Assembly (NCBI GenBank): GCA_023433855.1
Contig: JAEYTV010000404.1
Coordinates: forward strand, 1 to 7,896
Reading direction: 5' to 3'
From: Pseudomonadota bacterium
Lineage (GTDB): Bacteria > Pseudomonadota > Alphaproteobacteria > Rhizobiales > Rhizobiaceae
DNA length: 7,896 nt
The translations under genes were made by a program, and so were the position numbers. Position 1 is the first letter of the stretch, and the number at the start of each line of letters is the position of its first letter. Positions 1-5,283 of the stretch are shown here, in pieces. The notes below the pieces were generated by a model. It saw only the letters and a program-made list of their open reading frames with translations. It was not told the origin of the DNA and did no database searches.

Positions 1-46
1 CCTCAAGCACGGCCTGCGCCTGCTGCCTGTCTTCGAACCGGAGTAA
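1..46 (+). CDS. C-terminal tail of an unidentified protein (partial)
   Basis: Reading from base 2, fourteen codons give LKHGLRLLPVFEPE followed by a TAA stop at 44-46. The codons are GC-rich in the third position, as in the confident genes of this window. The start and nearly all of the protein lie before the window, so no family can be assigned. The plus-strand reading is preferred because it ends cleanly before the next gene, which converges on it 36 bp away. The alternative, a minus-strand gene continuing from the spike-like gene, has no ATG or ribosome binding site in bases 1-80. Confidence 0.4.
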   Translation, partial: LKHGLRLLPVFEPE

Positions 47-82
47 CAAGGGCGCAGATTGGGCCACCACGACAGCCGTCCT

Positions 83-346
83 TCAAACAAGCCCGGTGAG
101 GGCGCCCGCCGTTGTTCCCGTCGCAAGCACCCGGACCACCCGCAGCGGGAGGAGACTGCCGGCGGTGACGTTCACGAGCGTCAGGGTCTCACCATGCAAC
201 ATCCGGACCGAGAGATTTCCCCCCGTTCCGACATACAGGGCGCGGGTCGTTTCCGGCAGGTCGACGCCGTCGCTCGGCGCAATCACGAAACCGGAAGACG
301 CCGGTCCGGAAAGGGAAGCTTCTGAGTGGGCGAAACGATCGGGCAT
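83..346 (-). CDS. Spike base-like protein of the RCAP_rcc01079 (GTA head spike) family
   Basis: This 87-residue protein carries the pattern I associate with the small spike base proteins of the Rhodobacter capsulatus gene transfer agent (Rcc01079-type) and related prophage proteins. An N-terminal SGPASSGFVIAPSD stretch (residues 13-26) is followed by DLPETTRALYVGTGGN (29-44), then VNVTAGSLLPLRVVRVLATG (58-77) and a short hydrophobic C-terminus. The predicted fold is a small all-beta domain; there is no signal peptide or membrane segment. In the GTA such proteins form the base of capsid spikes that help attachment to recipient capsule. The start is the ATG at 346 because an AGGAGG lies 7 nt upstream; a longer reading from 388 lacks a ribosome site. 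No capsid, tail or spike-fibre gene is visible beside it, so it looks solitary, although the window ends 82 bp downstream. The family call rests on remembered sequence patterns; a domesticated phage remnant or an unrelated small beta protein remains possible. Confidence 0.72.
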   Translation of the reverse strand: MPDRFAHSEASLSGPASSGFVIAPSDGVDLPETTRALYVGTGGNLSVRMLHGETLTLVNVTAGSLLPLRVVRVLATGTTAGALTGLV

Positions 347-353
347 CGGTGAA

Positions 354-359
354 CCTCCT
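354..359 (-). promoter_or_regulatory. Ribosome binding site deciding the spike-like gene start
   Basis: On the minus strand a full AGGAGG lies 7 nt before the ATG at 346. It fixes the start of the spike-like protein at that codon and argues against the longer open frame beginning at 388. Confidence 0.75.
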
Positions 360-640
360 GTTCGATGATCGCCGTCATTTTCCGCCACCTGATCCCACGG
401 TGGAAATCGAAGTTTCGAAAGATCATACCAGTGCGGCCCGCCGGTGGTGCCGGCTGTCGGGGTTTACGGTTCAACGCGGCGGAAGAACCGAGGTTCCTCA
501 AGCGCTTACACTTTTGCGGGGAGGAGGAGTGGGTAGGGCGGGACAATGCACATATATCACCAGTCGCCGTCCCGCCGGATCCTGTTCATCCCCGCTCTTG
601 CGCAAACCGGATGGTGAATTCCCGACGCATTTGCTCTAGA

Positions 641-646
641 AGGAGA
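641..646 (+). promoter_or_regulatory. Closely spaced ribosome binding site of xseA
   Basis: AGGAGA ends only 2 nt before the ATG at 649; counted from the GGAG core the gap is 3 nt, shorter than the usual 5-9 nt. An in-frame TAG at 637-639 rules out an upstream start. The next in-frame candidate (GTG at 697) would remove conserved N-terminal sequence, so 649 is kept. Confidence 0.6.
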
Positions 647-648
647 CG

Positions 649-2256
649 ATGGATACTACGCGCACCACAGACCAGCAGGGCAATCTGGCCGAATATTCGG
701 TGTCGGAACTCTCCGGCTCGATCAAGCGCACTGTCGAGAACGCTTTCGATCATGTCCGGGTGCGCGGCGAGATTTCCGGCTACCGCGGCCAGCATTCTTC
801 CGGCCATGCCTATTTCTGCCTGAAGGACGATCGCTCGCGGATCGACGCCGTGATCTGGAAGGGCACCTTCCCGCGCATCCGGTTTCGCCCCGAGGAAGGC
901 ATGGAAGTTATCGCCACCGGCAGAGTGACGACCTTTCCGGGGTCATCGAAATACCAGATTGTGATCGAGAACATGGAGCCTGCGGGGGCCGGGGCCCTGA
1001 TGGCGCTTCTGGAGGAGCGCCGCCGCAGGCTGGCCGCCGAGGGGCTTTTCGACCAGAATCGCAAGCGGCCTCTGCCCTATCTTCCTCATGTCATCGGGGT
1101 CGTCACATCGCCGACAGGCGCGGTGATCCGCGATATCCTGCACCGCATCTCGGACCGCTTTCCGGTCCACGTCATCGTCTGGCCCGTCAAGGTACAGGGA
1201 GAAGGATCCGGGGACGAGGTCGCGGCAGCCATCCGCGGTTTCAACGCGATCGACAACGATGGTCCGGTCAAGCGCCCGGATGTCCTGATCGTTGCCCGCG
1301 GAGGCGGCAGCCTCGAGGATCTGTGGGGCTTCAACGACGAGGCGGTGGTGCGTGCGGCGGCGGAAAGCCGGATTCCGCTGATTTCCGCCGTCGGCCACGA
1401 GACGGACTGGACGTTGATCGACCATGCCGCAGACATGCGGGCGCCGACGCCGACGGGCGCGGCTGAAATGGCGGTGCCGGTAAGGGCCGATCTGGAGGCG
1501 CAGACGGCGAACCTCGCTGCCCGCCTGCGAGGGGGCGCCAGCCGCCAGATGGATCACCGTCGCCAGGCTTTGCAGGCACTGGTTCGGGTACTGCCCTCGC
1601 TGGACCAACTGCTTGCTCTTCCAAGGCGGCGCTTCGACGAGGCGACCGCCGGCCTCGGCCGCGGACTGGAGCGGACAACGGTGGTCAAGCGACGTGCCTT
1701 TGAGCGGGCCTCGTCCGGTCTGCGGCTGGAACTGCTGACGAACCGGCTGGCGCAGCAGCGGCAGCAACTTGCTGATCGTATGCAGCGCAGCGAACGGTGT
1801 CTGGAGAGGCATGTGCTCAAGGAGCACAACCGGGTTGCGAAAGCCGCGGCCTCCTTGTCGGCCTTGCCGGTGCGGCTGATCGGCCAGGTGATGCGGGAGC
1901 GCCAGCACGTGAATTCGCTGGCGCGTCATGCCGATACCGCGATCTCCCATGCCCTGGCGCGCAGCCGCGACGCCATAACGTCGCAGGACCGCGTTTTGCA
2001 GTCGCTGTCCTACAAGAACGTCCTGAGGCGCGGCTTCGCAGTGGTGCGTGGCGAGGACGACCAGCCGCTTACCCGGGCGGCCGGGATCAGCGAGGGGCTG
2101 GCGATCTCCGTCGAGTTTGCCGATGGTCGGATCGCCGCCGTAACGGGAGAGGCGGGCGAGTTGACGGAACGGCCCGGCGTGCCGCCGCAGCCGAAGAAGA
2201 AGATCTCCCCGAAGGCTGAGCCATCCGCGCAGCCGAAACAGGGCAGCCTTTTCTGA
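649..2256 (+). CDS. xseA: Exodeoxyribonuclease VII large subunit
   Basis: XseA is the catalytic subunit of exonuclease VII, which works with several copies of the small XseB to degrade single-stranded DNA into oligonucleotides during mismatch repair and damage processing. The 535-residue protein has the full family layout. An N-terminal OB-fold (about residues 13-112) contains the [19 protein letters not shown] signature. The catalytic domain carries [13 protein letters not shown] (150-162), [15 protein letters not shown] (216-230) and [14 protein letters not shown] (245-258). By family alignment the key residues are D162, R217, H250 and D253, all present. A long helical, coiled-coil region (about 280-460) would bind XseB, followed by the conserved [13 protein letters not shown] segment. 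The tail from about residue 500 is proline/lysine-rich and ends in QGSLF, which resembles a sliding-clamp binding peptide. No xseB is in the window. The length is slightly above the E. coli protein because of the tail. The gene appears intact. Confidence 0.97.
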   Translation: MDTTRTTDQQGNLAEYSVSELSGSIKRTVENAFDHVRVRGEISGYRGQHSSGHAYFCLKDDRSRIDAVIWKGTFPRIRFRPEEGMEVIATGRVTTFPGSSKYQIVIENMEPAGAGALMALLEERRRRLAAEGLFDQNRKRPLPYLPHVIGVVTSPTGAVIRDILHRISDRFPVHVIVWPVKVQGEGSGDEVAAAIRGFNAIDNDGPVKRPDVLIVARGGGSLEDLWGFNDEAVVRAAAESRIPLISAVGHETDWTLIDHAADMRAPTPTGAAEMAVPVRADLEAQTANLAARLRGGASRQMDHRRQALQALVRVLPSLDQLLALPRRRFDEATAGLGRGLERTTVVKRRAFERASSGLRLELLTNRLAQQRQQLADRMQRSERCLERHVLKEHNRVAKAAASLSALPVRLIGQVMRERQHVNSLARHADTAISHALARSRDAITSQDRVLQSLSYKNVLRRGFAVVRGEDDQPLTRAAGISEGLAISVEFADGRIAAVTGEAGELTERPGVPPQPKKKISPKAEPSAQPKQGSLF

Positions 2257-2268
2257 TTGGCCCCCGCA

Positions 2269-2290
2269 CCCTGCAGTTTGCACTGCAGGG
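2269..2290 (+). terminator. Hairpin 12 bp after xseA, probable terminator
   Basis: A perfect 9-bp stem, CCCTGCAGT paired with ACTGCAGGG, closes a 4-nt TTGC loop. It begins 12 bp after the xseA stop. Only a short interrupted T-stretch (AGTTTC) follows, so it is either a weak intrinsic terminator or a 3'-end protecting hairpin. Confidence 0.6.
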
Positions 2291-2634
2291 CACAGTTTCG
2301 GGTGCCGGTGAGCCTGGTCTTCGATGCGCCTTGGTGGGCACGTCCTCAATCATCGCCGGGCAATCCTGCCGGACCCCGCATCCTTTTGGTCGAAGTGCAG
2401 CGGCTTTTCAAACCTCTGTAGCCGCGCTTCCGCGACAGAGCCGATCGTCACGCCATGCTGTCCGTCCGGCGGACACACCGCGATATAGCGGGCATGACCG
2501 CGCCAACGCCGAAATCGAATATGGCATGCGGATTTCCTCATGGTCGTTCGTGCTGATCAAGTACCGACACGCCAGACCTACCGACGGGACCAGTGCCTCG
2601 CCGGGGTGGGAGAAAAATCAACCGCCGTTTGTCC
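2291..2634. other. Intergenic region between convergent xseA and the M29 peptidase gene
   Basis: About 340 bp lie between two convergent genes. Open frames on both strands here (for example 2350-2541 on the minus strand) have no ribosome binding site and no recognisable protein pattern. What can be seen is a cluster of inverted repeats at 2414-2491 (listed separately). There is also a run of five T on the minus strand (2617-2613), 18 nt past the peptidase stop, without a clear preceding stem. No transposase fragment or tRNA is visible. Confidence 0.55.
2414..2491. other. Cluster of three stem-loops, possible structured RNA
   Basis: Three neighbouring inverted repeats were read directly. First, CTCTGT then CGCG pair with CGCG then ACAGAG (2414-2440), with a 3-nt AGC bulge and a CTTC loop. 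Second, TGTCCG pairs with CGGACA around TCCGG (2459-2475). Third, CCGC pairs with GCGG around GATATA (2478-2491). Three stem-loops in a gene-free spacer resemble the layout of some alphaproteobacterial small RNAs. However, I see no clear promoter and no T-run after the last stem on the plus strand, and the strand is undetermined. Chance pairing in GC-rich DNA is a real alternative. Confidence 0.25.
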
Positions 2635-3888
2635 TCAGGCCCATTCGCCCTTGCGCATGACCGGCACCCTTGAACCGTCGGCGCGGATACCGTCGATGTC
2701 GACCTTGTCGGATCCGATCATCCAGTCGATGTGGATGAGACTCGAATTGCCGCCTTGCGCCTTGATCTGCTCCTGGCTGAGCGAAGCGCCGTCCAGGAAG
2801 CATTTCGAATAGCACTGGCCGAGCGCGATGTGGCAGGAGGCGTTTTCATCGAACAGAGTGTTATAGAACAGGATGCCGCTCTTCGAGATCGGCGATGAAT
2901 GGGGCACCAGGGCCACTTCGCCGAGCCTGCGAGCACCCTCGTCGGTGTCCAGAACCTTGTTCAGAACCTCTTCGCCCCTGCTAGCCTTGGCCTCGACGAT
3001 GCGGCCAGCCTCGAACTTCACCTGGATATTGTCGATCAGGGTACCCTGGTGCGACAACGGCTTGGTGCTCGATACATGACCTTCCACCTTCAGCGCATGT
3101 GGCGTGGTGAAGACTTCTTCCGTCGGGATGTTCGGGTTGCAGGTGATGCCGTTCTTGGCGGTCGAGGCGCCGCCGTGCCATTCGTGGCCATCCGCAAGAC
3201 CCACCGTCAGGTCGGTGCCCGGACCGGTGAAGTGAAGGGCGGAAAAGCGCTCGCCGTTCAGCCAGCCGGACCGCTTCCTGAGATTGGCATTGTGGTCAGC
3301 CCAGGCCCCGATCGGATCGGCGACGTCCACTCGCGAGGCGGAGAAGATCGCGTCGGCCAGTCGGGCGACGGCGACATCTTCCGGCAGATCCGGGAAAACC
3401 TGGCGTGCCCAGGAGGCGTTCGGATAGGAGACGATGTTCCAGTTGATGTCGAAATTGGCGATTTTCTCGAGTGCCGGCTTGTAGGCCATGGAATTGGCCT
3501 TGTTGGCGCGCGATACCTTTCCAGGATCCTGGCCGGCAAGCAGCATCGGGTTGTCGCCGGCGACTGCAAGGCGGGCAGCGCCGCCTTCAAAGGCCTTGGC
3601 CATCCCTTCGTAGAGCCAGTCGGCTGCCCTGTCGAAGCTCTCGTCCGCCCCGTATTCGTACCGTGCGAGCGTCGTCTCCTCGTCCGAATAGAACGTGGTG
3701 ACGATGCCAGCGCCCGCCTTGTAGGCGTGTTTGGTGATCAGACGGGTCAGGGGAAGAGCGGCAAGTGGCGCGGTGATGACCAGATCCTGGCCCTTCTGGA
3801 GCTGCAGGCCGACGTGTACGGCCACTTCCGCCAGCTTCTCGAGTTTCTGAGGATCAACGACGGTCTGGAAGTTTGGCGCGATGGTCAT
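2635..3888 (-). CDS. M29-family metallo-aminopeptidase (AmpS/AmpT/PepS-like)
   Basis: This 417-residue cytosolic peptidase removes N-terminal amino acids from peptides using a pair of divalent metal ions. The sequence carries the M29 hallmarks: NPNIPTEEVFTTPH (251-264), RLGEVALVPHSSPI (321-334), LFYNTLFDENASCHIALG (340-357) and GGNSSLIHIDWMIG (379-392). By comparison with AmpS, the likely metal ligands are E258, E324, H353, H386 and D388, with Y360 near the active site. All are present and the length is typical. The ATG at 3888 is chosen because AGAGGG lies just upstream; the longer frame opens with a TTG at 3942 and would read through the inverted repeat at 3905-3930. It lies 113 bp downstream of the ybaK-like gene in the same direction, so it may have its own promoter or be the last gene of that unit. 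Natural substrates cannot be told from sequence. Confidence 0.95.
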   Translation of the reverse strand: MTIAPNFQTVVDPQKLEKLAEVAVHVGLQLQKGQDLVITAPLAALPLTRLITKHAYKAGAGIVTTFYSDEETTLARYEYGADESFDRAADWLYEGMAKAFEGGAARLAVAGDNPMLLAGQDPGKVSRANKANSMAYKPALEKIANFDINWNIVSYPNASWARQVFPDLPEDVAVARLADAIFSASRVDVADPIGAWADHNANLRKRSGWLNGERFSALHFTGPGTDLTVGLADGHEWHGGASTAKNGITCNPNIPTEEVFTTPHALKVEGHVSSTKPLSHQGTLIDNIQVKFEAGRIVEAKASRGEEVLNKVLDTDEGARRLGEVALVPHSSPISKSGILFYNTLFDENASCHIALGQCYSKCFLDGASLSQEQIKAQGGNSSLIHIDWMIGSDKVDIDGIRADGSRVPVMRKGEWA

Positions 3889-3904
3889 GAATAGCCCTCT
3901 GGTG

Positions 3905-3930
3905 TCTCTAAGCTTCGCCAGACTTAGAGA
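3905..3930 (-). promoter_or_regulatory. Inverted repeat just upstream of the M29 peptidase start
   Basis: TCTCTAAG and CTTAGAGA form a perfect 8-bp inverted repeat around a 10-nt centre, ending 16 nt before the peptidase ATG. It could be an operator bound by a dimeric regulator, or a hairpin in the mRNA leader that affects translation. A poor -35-like CTTCAT lies 16 bp before TCTAAG on the minus strand, which would put the repeat over the -10 region. This promoter reading is tentative. Confidence 0.45.
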
Positions 3931-4001
3931 GCTTTGCGGCAAAAATGAAGGGCATGGGCAATCGGCGCTGCGTTAGGGCGGCATCGCCGGTCGTGGAGGC
4001 T

Positions 4002-4475
4002 TCACGCGATCAACGGGGCCGCAACCGCATTCAACACCCTGCGCGCATCCTTCGGATCCAGGCGGATCTGCAAGCCCCGCTGGCCGCCGTTGATGAAAAC
4101 ATAGTCTTCGGCAAGGGCGATGATCTCGATCGCCGTCGGTATAGGCTTCTTCTGCCCGAAGGGGCTGATGCCGCCGACATGGTAGCCGGTGACGCGCTCG
4201 GCATCCGCCGCCTTCATCATGTTGGCCGATTTGCCGCCGAAAGCCGCTGCGAGCTTCTTCATCGAGACCTCCTGGTCGGAGGGAATGACCACACAGACGG
4301 GTTTGCCGTCCACCTCGGCCATCAGGGTCTTCAAGACCCTTCCGGGTGACTCTCCGATCGCCTCGGCGGCCTGCAGGCCGATCCGGTCGGCGTTCGGATC
4401 ATAGTCGTATGTGACGCTGGTAAACGCGGCTCCCGCCTTCTGGAGGGTCAGGGTCGCTCGGGTCGACTTGGACAT
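4002..4475 (-). CDS. ybaK: YbaK/EbsC-family Cys-tRNA(Pro)-type deacylase
   Basis: The 157-residue protein belongs to the YbaK/ProX editing-domain family. Members hydrolyse mischarged aminoacyl-tRNAs in trans; classical YbaK removes cysteine from tRNA(Pro) after misloading by prolyl-tRNA synthetase. Visible family features are GRVLKTLMAEVDGKPVCVVIP (45-65) with the essential lysine at K49, the KKLAAAFGGKSANM segment (73-86), and the GGISPFGQKK motif (101-110) lining the substrate pocket. The domain fills the whole protein, with no synthetase fused to it. Its ATG lies 3 bp past the stop of the upstream ArsC-like gene, and its weak ribosome site (GGGATTGA) lies inside that gene's last codons, so the two are very likely co-transcribed and translationally coupled. 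Exact tRNA/amino-acid specificity cannot be read from sequence; Cys-tRNA(Pro) is the best guess. Confidence 0.92.
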   Translation of the reverse strand: MSKSTRATLTLQKAGAAFTSVTYDYDPNADRIGLQAAEAIGESPGRVLKTLMAEVDGKPVCVVIPSDQEVSMKKLAAAFGGKSANMMKAADAERVTGYHVGGISPFGQKKPIPTAIEIIALAEDYVFINGGQRGLQIRLDPKDARRVLNAVAAPLIA

Positions 4476-4478
4476 GGC

Positions 4479-4832
4479 TCAATCCCGTTGGAAGGCCTGC
4501 TGGTAGATCTCCGGCTTGAATCCGACGATCAACTCCTTGCCCGCCTCGAGGACTGGGCGTTTGATCATCGAAGGTTGCGCCACCATCAGTTCGATGGCCT
4601 TGTCTGCGTCAAGCCCGGTCTTGTCGGCTTCTGCGAGCTTGCGGAAGGTCGTGCCGGACCGGTTCAGCACGGTTTCCCATCCAAGGCTCTCGACCCACCG
4701 TGCCACACGCGCCCGTTCGATACCCGCTGCCTTGTAGTCGTGGAAGGCATAGGCCACGCCGTTCTCGTCGAGCCAGTTGCGCGCCTTCTTCATGGTGTCG
4801 CAGTTCTTGATCCCGTAGATCGTCACAGACAT
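4479..4832 (-). CDS. ArsC/Spx-family protein, YffB-like
   Basis: This 117-residue thioredoxin-fold protein begins MSVTIYGIKNCDTMKKAR, the classic YffB signature. A single N-terminal cysteine (C11) is followed by a helix; no second Cys completes a CXXC. Further family marks are LNRSGTTFRKL (56-66) and the MIKRPVL motif (89-95) with R92, the conserved arginine of the ArsC fold. YffB-type proteins are structurally related to arsenate reductase, but their role is poorly defined and glutathione-dependent thiol reduction has been suggested. No ars operon genes are nearby, so arsenate detoxification is unlikely. The start is the ATG at 4832, preceded by GGGGAA at suitable spacing; the longer frame would need a TTG at 4862. 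It is the first gene of a unit with ybaK (3-bp gap) and diverges from the small membrane peptide gene across a dyad-containing spacer. Confidence 0.92.
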   Translation of the reverse strand: MSVTIYGIKNCDTMKKARNWLDENGVAYAFHDYKAAGIERARVARWVESLGWETVLNRSGTTFRKLAEADKTGLDADKAIELMVAQPSMIKRPVLEAGKELIVGFKPEIYQQAFQRD

Positions 4833-4885
4833 CGCTTTTCCCCGGTCATCGATCGATACCAATAATGCTAGGTTCCATGCAAGTC

Positions 4886-4901
4886 ATTGAGCTGGCTCAA
4901 T
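4886..4901. promoter_or_regulatory. Perfect 16-bp dyad in the divergent spacer
   Basis: ATTGAGC-TG-GCTCAAT is a perfect 7-2-7 palindrome, 53 bp upstream of the ArsC-like start and about 100 bp upstream of the small peptide start. Its compact symmetry suits a dimeric helix-turn-helix regulator. The position between divergent genes would allow control of either. The bound protein is unknown. Confidence 0.4.
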
Positions 4902-4938
4902 CCAGGTCATGTGGATGTTGCATGGCTCCCTTGTGTTG

Positions 4939-4974
4939 TTGTGCGTTGCACAATGGCAGGCCGGATATCATATC
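4939..4974 (+). promoter_or_regulatory. Candidate promoter with overlapping dyad for the small peptide gene
   Basis: A perfect dyad, TTGTGC-GTT-GCACAA (4939-4953), overlaps a -35-like TTGCAC (4946-4951). After 17 bp this is followed by CATATC (4969-4974), a tolerable -10 for an alphaproteobacterial housekeeping sigma factor. The dyad over the -35 would fit repression. Transcription would start near 4981, leaving a leader of about 20 nt before the ATG at 5003. That is just enough for the strong ribosome site and makes the model internally consistent, though unproven. Confidence 0.4.
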
Positions 4975-4987
4975 TTGGTGGAACAAA

Positions 4988-4993
4988 AAGGAG
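4988..4993 (+). promoter_or_regulatory. Strong ribosome binding site of the small peptide gene
   Basis: AAGGAG lies 9 nt before the ATG at 5003. It is the main support, together with the GC-biased codons, for calling a gene of only 54 codons here. Confidence 0.7.
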
Positions 4994-5002
4994 TGAGCGA
5001 TC

Positions 5003-5167
5003 ATGTTCGGTCAAAGGAAGACCCGCGGAAGTGCAATCGGGCGGGCCCTCGCAGTTGTCAGCGCGGCGATCTCGGTCTCGGCAGCAGTCGAAAATCATCG
5101 CCGGCCCAAGAACCGCGATCTCGAAACGCTCGGTATCGACCCCACCGCCTTCGACCGCATCGCCTGA
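5003..5167 (+). CDS. Small 54-residue single-pass membrane peptide, unknown function
   Basis: I do not recognise this gene by name. The peptide has a basic N-terminus (MFGQRKTRGS) and a hydrophobic alanine/valine-rich segment (about residues 11-29, IGRALAVVSAAISVSAAV) able to span the inner membrane once or act as an uncleaved signal anchor. A polar C-terminal tail has several basic and acidic residues and ends in RDLETLGIDPTAFDRIA. By the positive-inside rule the N-terminus would be cytoplasmic. Coding is supported by the AAGGAG at 9-nt spacing, third positions mostly G or C, and a sensible leader behind a candidate promoter. The C-terminal tail loosely recalls the LETLGI-type ends of short DUF1127/YjiS proteins, but the match is not good enough to claim membership. 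It is divergent from the ArsC-like gene and 116 bp upstream of the chemoreceptor gene. No function is proposed. Confidence 0.7.
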   Translation: MFGQRKTRGSAIGRALAVVSAAISVSAAVENHRRPKNRDLETLGIDPTAFDRIA

Positions 5168-5180
5168 GTGGTCGCGCGGC

Positions 5181-5199
5181 GGCTGGGTTTGTCTCAGCC
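5181..5199 (+). terminator. Weak hairpin after the small peptide gene
   Basis: GGCTGGG pairs with CTCAGCC (seven pairs, one of them G-T) around a TTTGT loop, 13 bp after the stop at 5167. The following TAAAGTCTAG has no T-run, so termination would be inefficient and read-through into the chemoreceptor gene is possible. Confidence 0.35.
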
Positions 5200-5271
5200 T
5201 AAAGTCTAGGGAGCCGATCCGGGCCGGGAAACCGTCTGTTAACCATGACGGGCCATCATCTCCAGATATCC

Positions 5272-5278
5272 GGGGAGG
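5272..5278 (+). promoter_or_regulatory. Ribosome binding site suggesting a GTG start for the chemoreceptor
   Basis: GGGGAGG sits 5 nt before an in-frame GTG at 5284. The competing ATG at 5302 has only AGG at 5-nt spacing, and the ATG at 5245 has only a distant GGGAA. The GTG is therefore the best-supported start, with 5302 as the main alternative. Confidence 0.5.
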
Positions 5279-5283
5279 TGAAG

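Larger units (their letters stand above)
347..648. other. Divergent intergenic spacer between the spike-like gene and xseA
   Basis: About 300 bp without a convincing gene. It should hold outward promoters for both flanking genes, but I could not find a -35/-10 pair with proper spacing on either strand. The AT-rich CATATATC at 551-558 is the best -10-like element facing xseA, but it has no good -35 partner. A small inverted repeat, GCCGG-TGGTG-CCGGC, lies at 440-454. A plus-strand open frame (349-639) nearly fills the gap, but its codon choice lacks the GC3 bias of real genes here and it has no ribosome site, so it is not called. Confidence 0.6.

Noticed and set aside
349..639. Plus-strand open frame filling the spacer upstream of xseA, in the same frame as xseA
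   Set aside because: It starts at a GTG without a ribosome site, its second half has mixed third-position bases unlike neighbouring genes, and the predicted protein has no recognisable pattern. It could at most be an unexpressed frame.
943..2349. Long 468-codon minus-strand open frame antisense to xseA
   Set aside because: Strong GC3 bias in xseA keeps the antisense frame open. Its product is Arg/Gln/His-rich low-complexity sequence, while xseA itself is unmistakable.
2350..2541. 63-codon minus-strand open frame downstream of the peptidase gene
   Set aside because: No Shine-Dalgarno sequence precedes its ATG, and the Arg/His-rich product resembles no family I know. It overlaps the stem-loop cluster.
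2899..3894. Long plus-strand open frame antisense to the M29 peptidase gene
   Set aside because: It is the mirror of a well-conserved peptidase gene and has no ribosome site or family pattern.
4479..4832. True arsenate reductase (ArsC) as part of an arsenic resistance operon
   Set aside because: The GIKNCDTMKKAR signature is of YffB type and no arsR, arsB or acr3 genes are nearby.
4475..4903. Eleven-base repeat TGGCTCAATCC at 4475-4485 and 4893-4903
   Set aside because: One copy spans the ArsC-like/ybaK junction and its bases are explained by stop and start codons; the other is half of the dyad at 4886-4901. Two 11-bp matches are probably coincidence.
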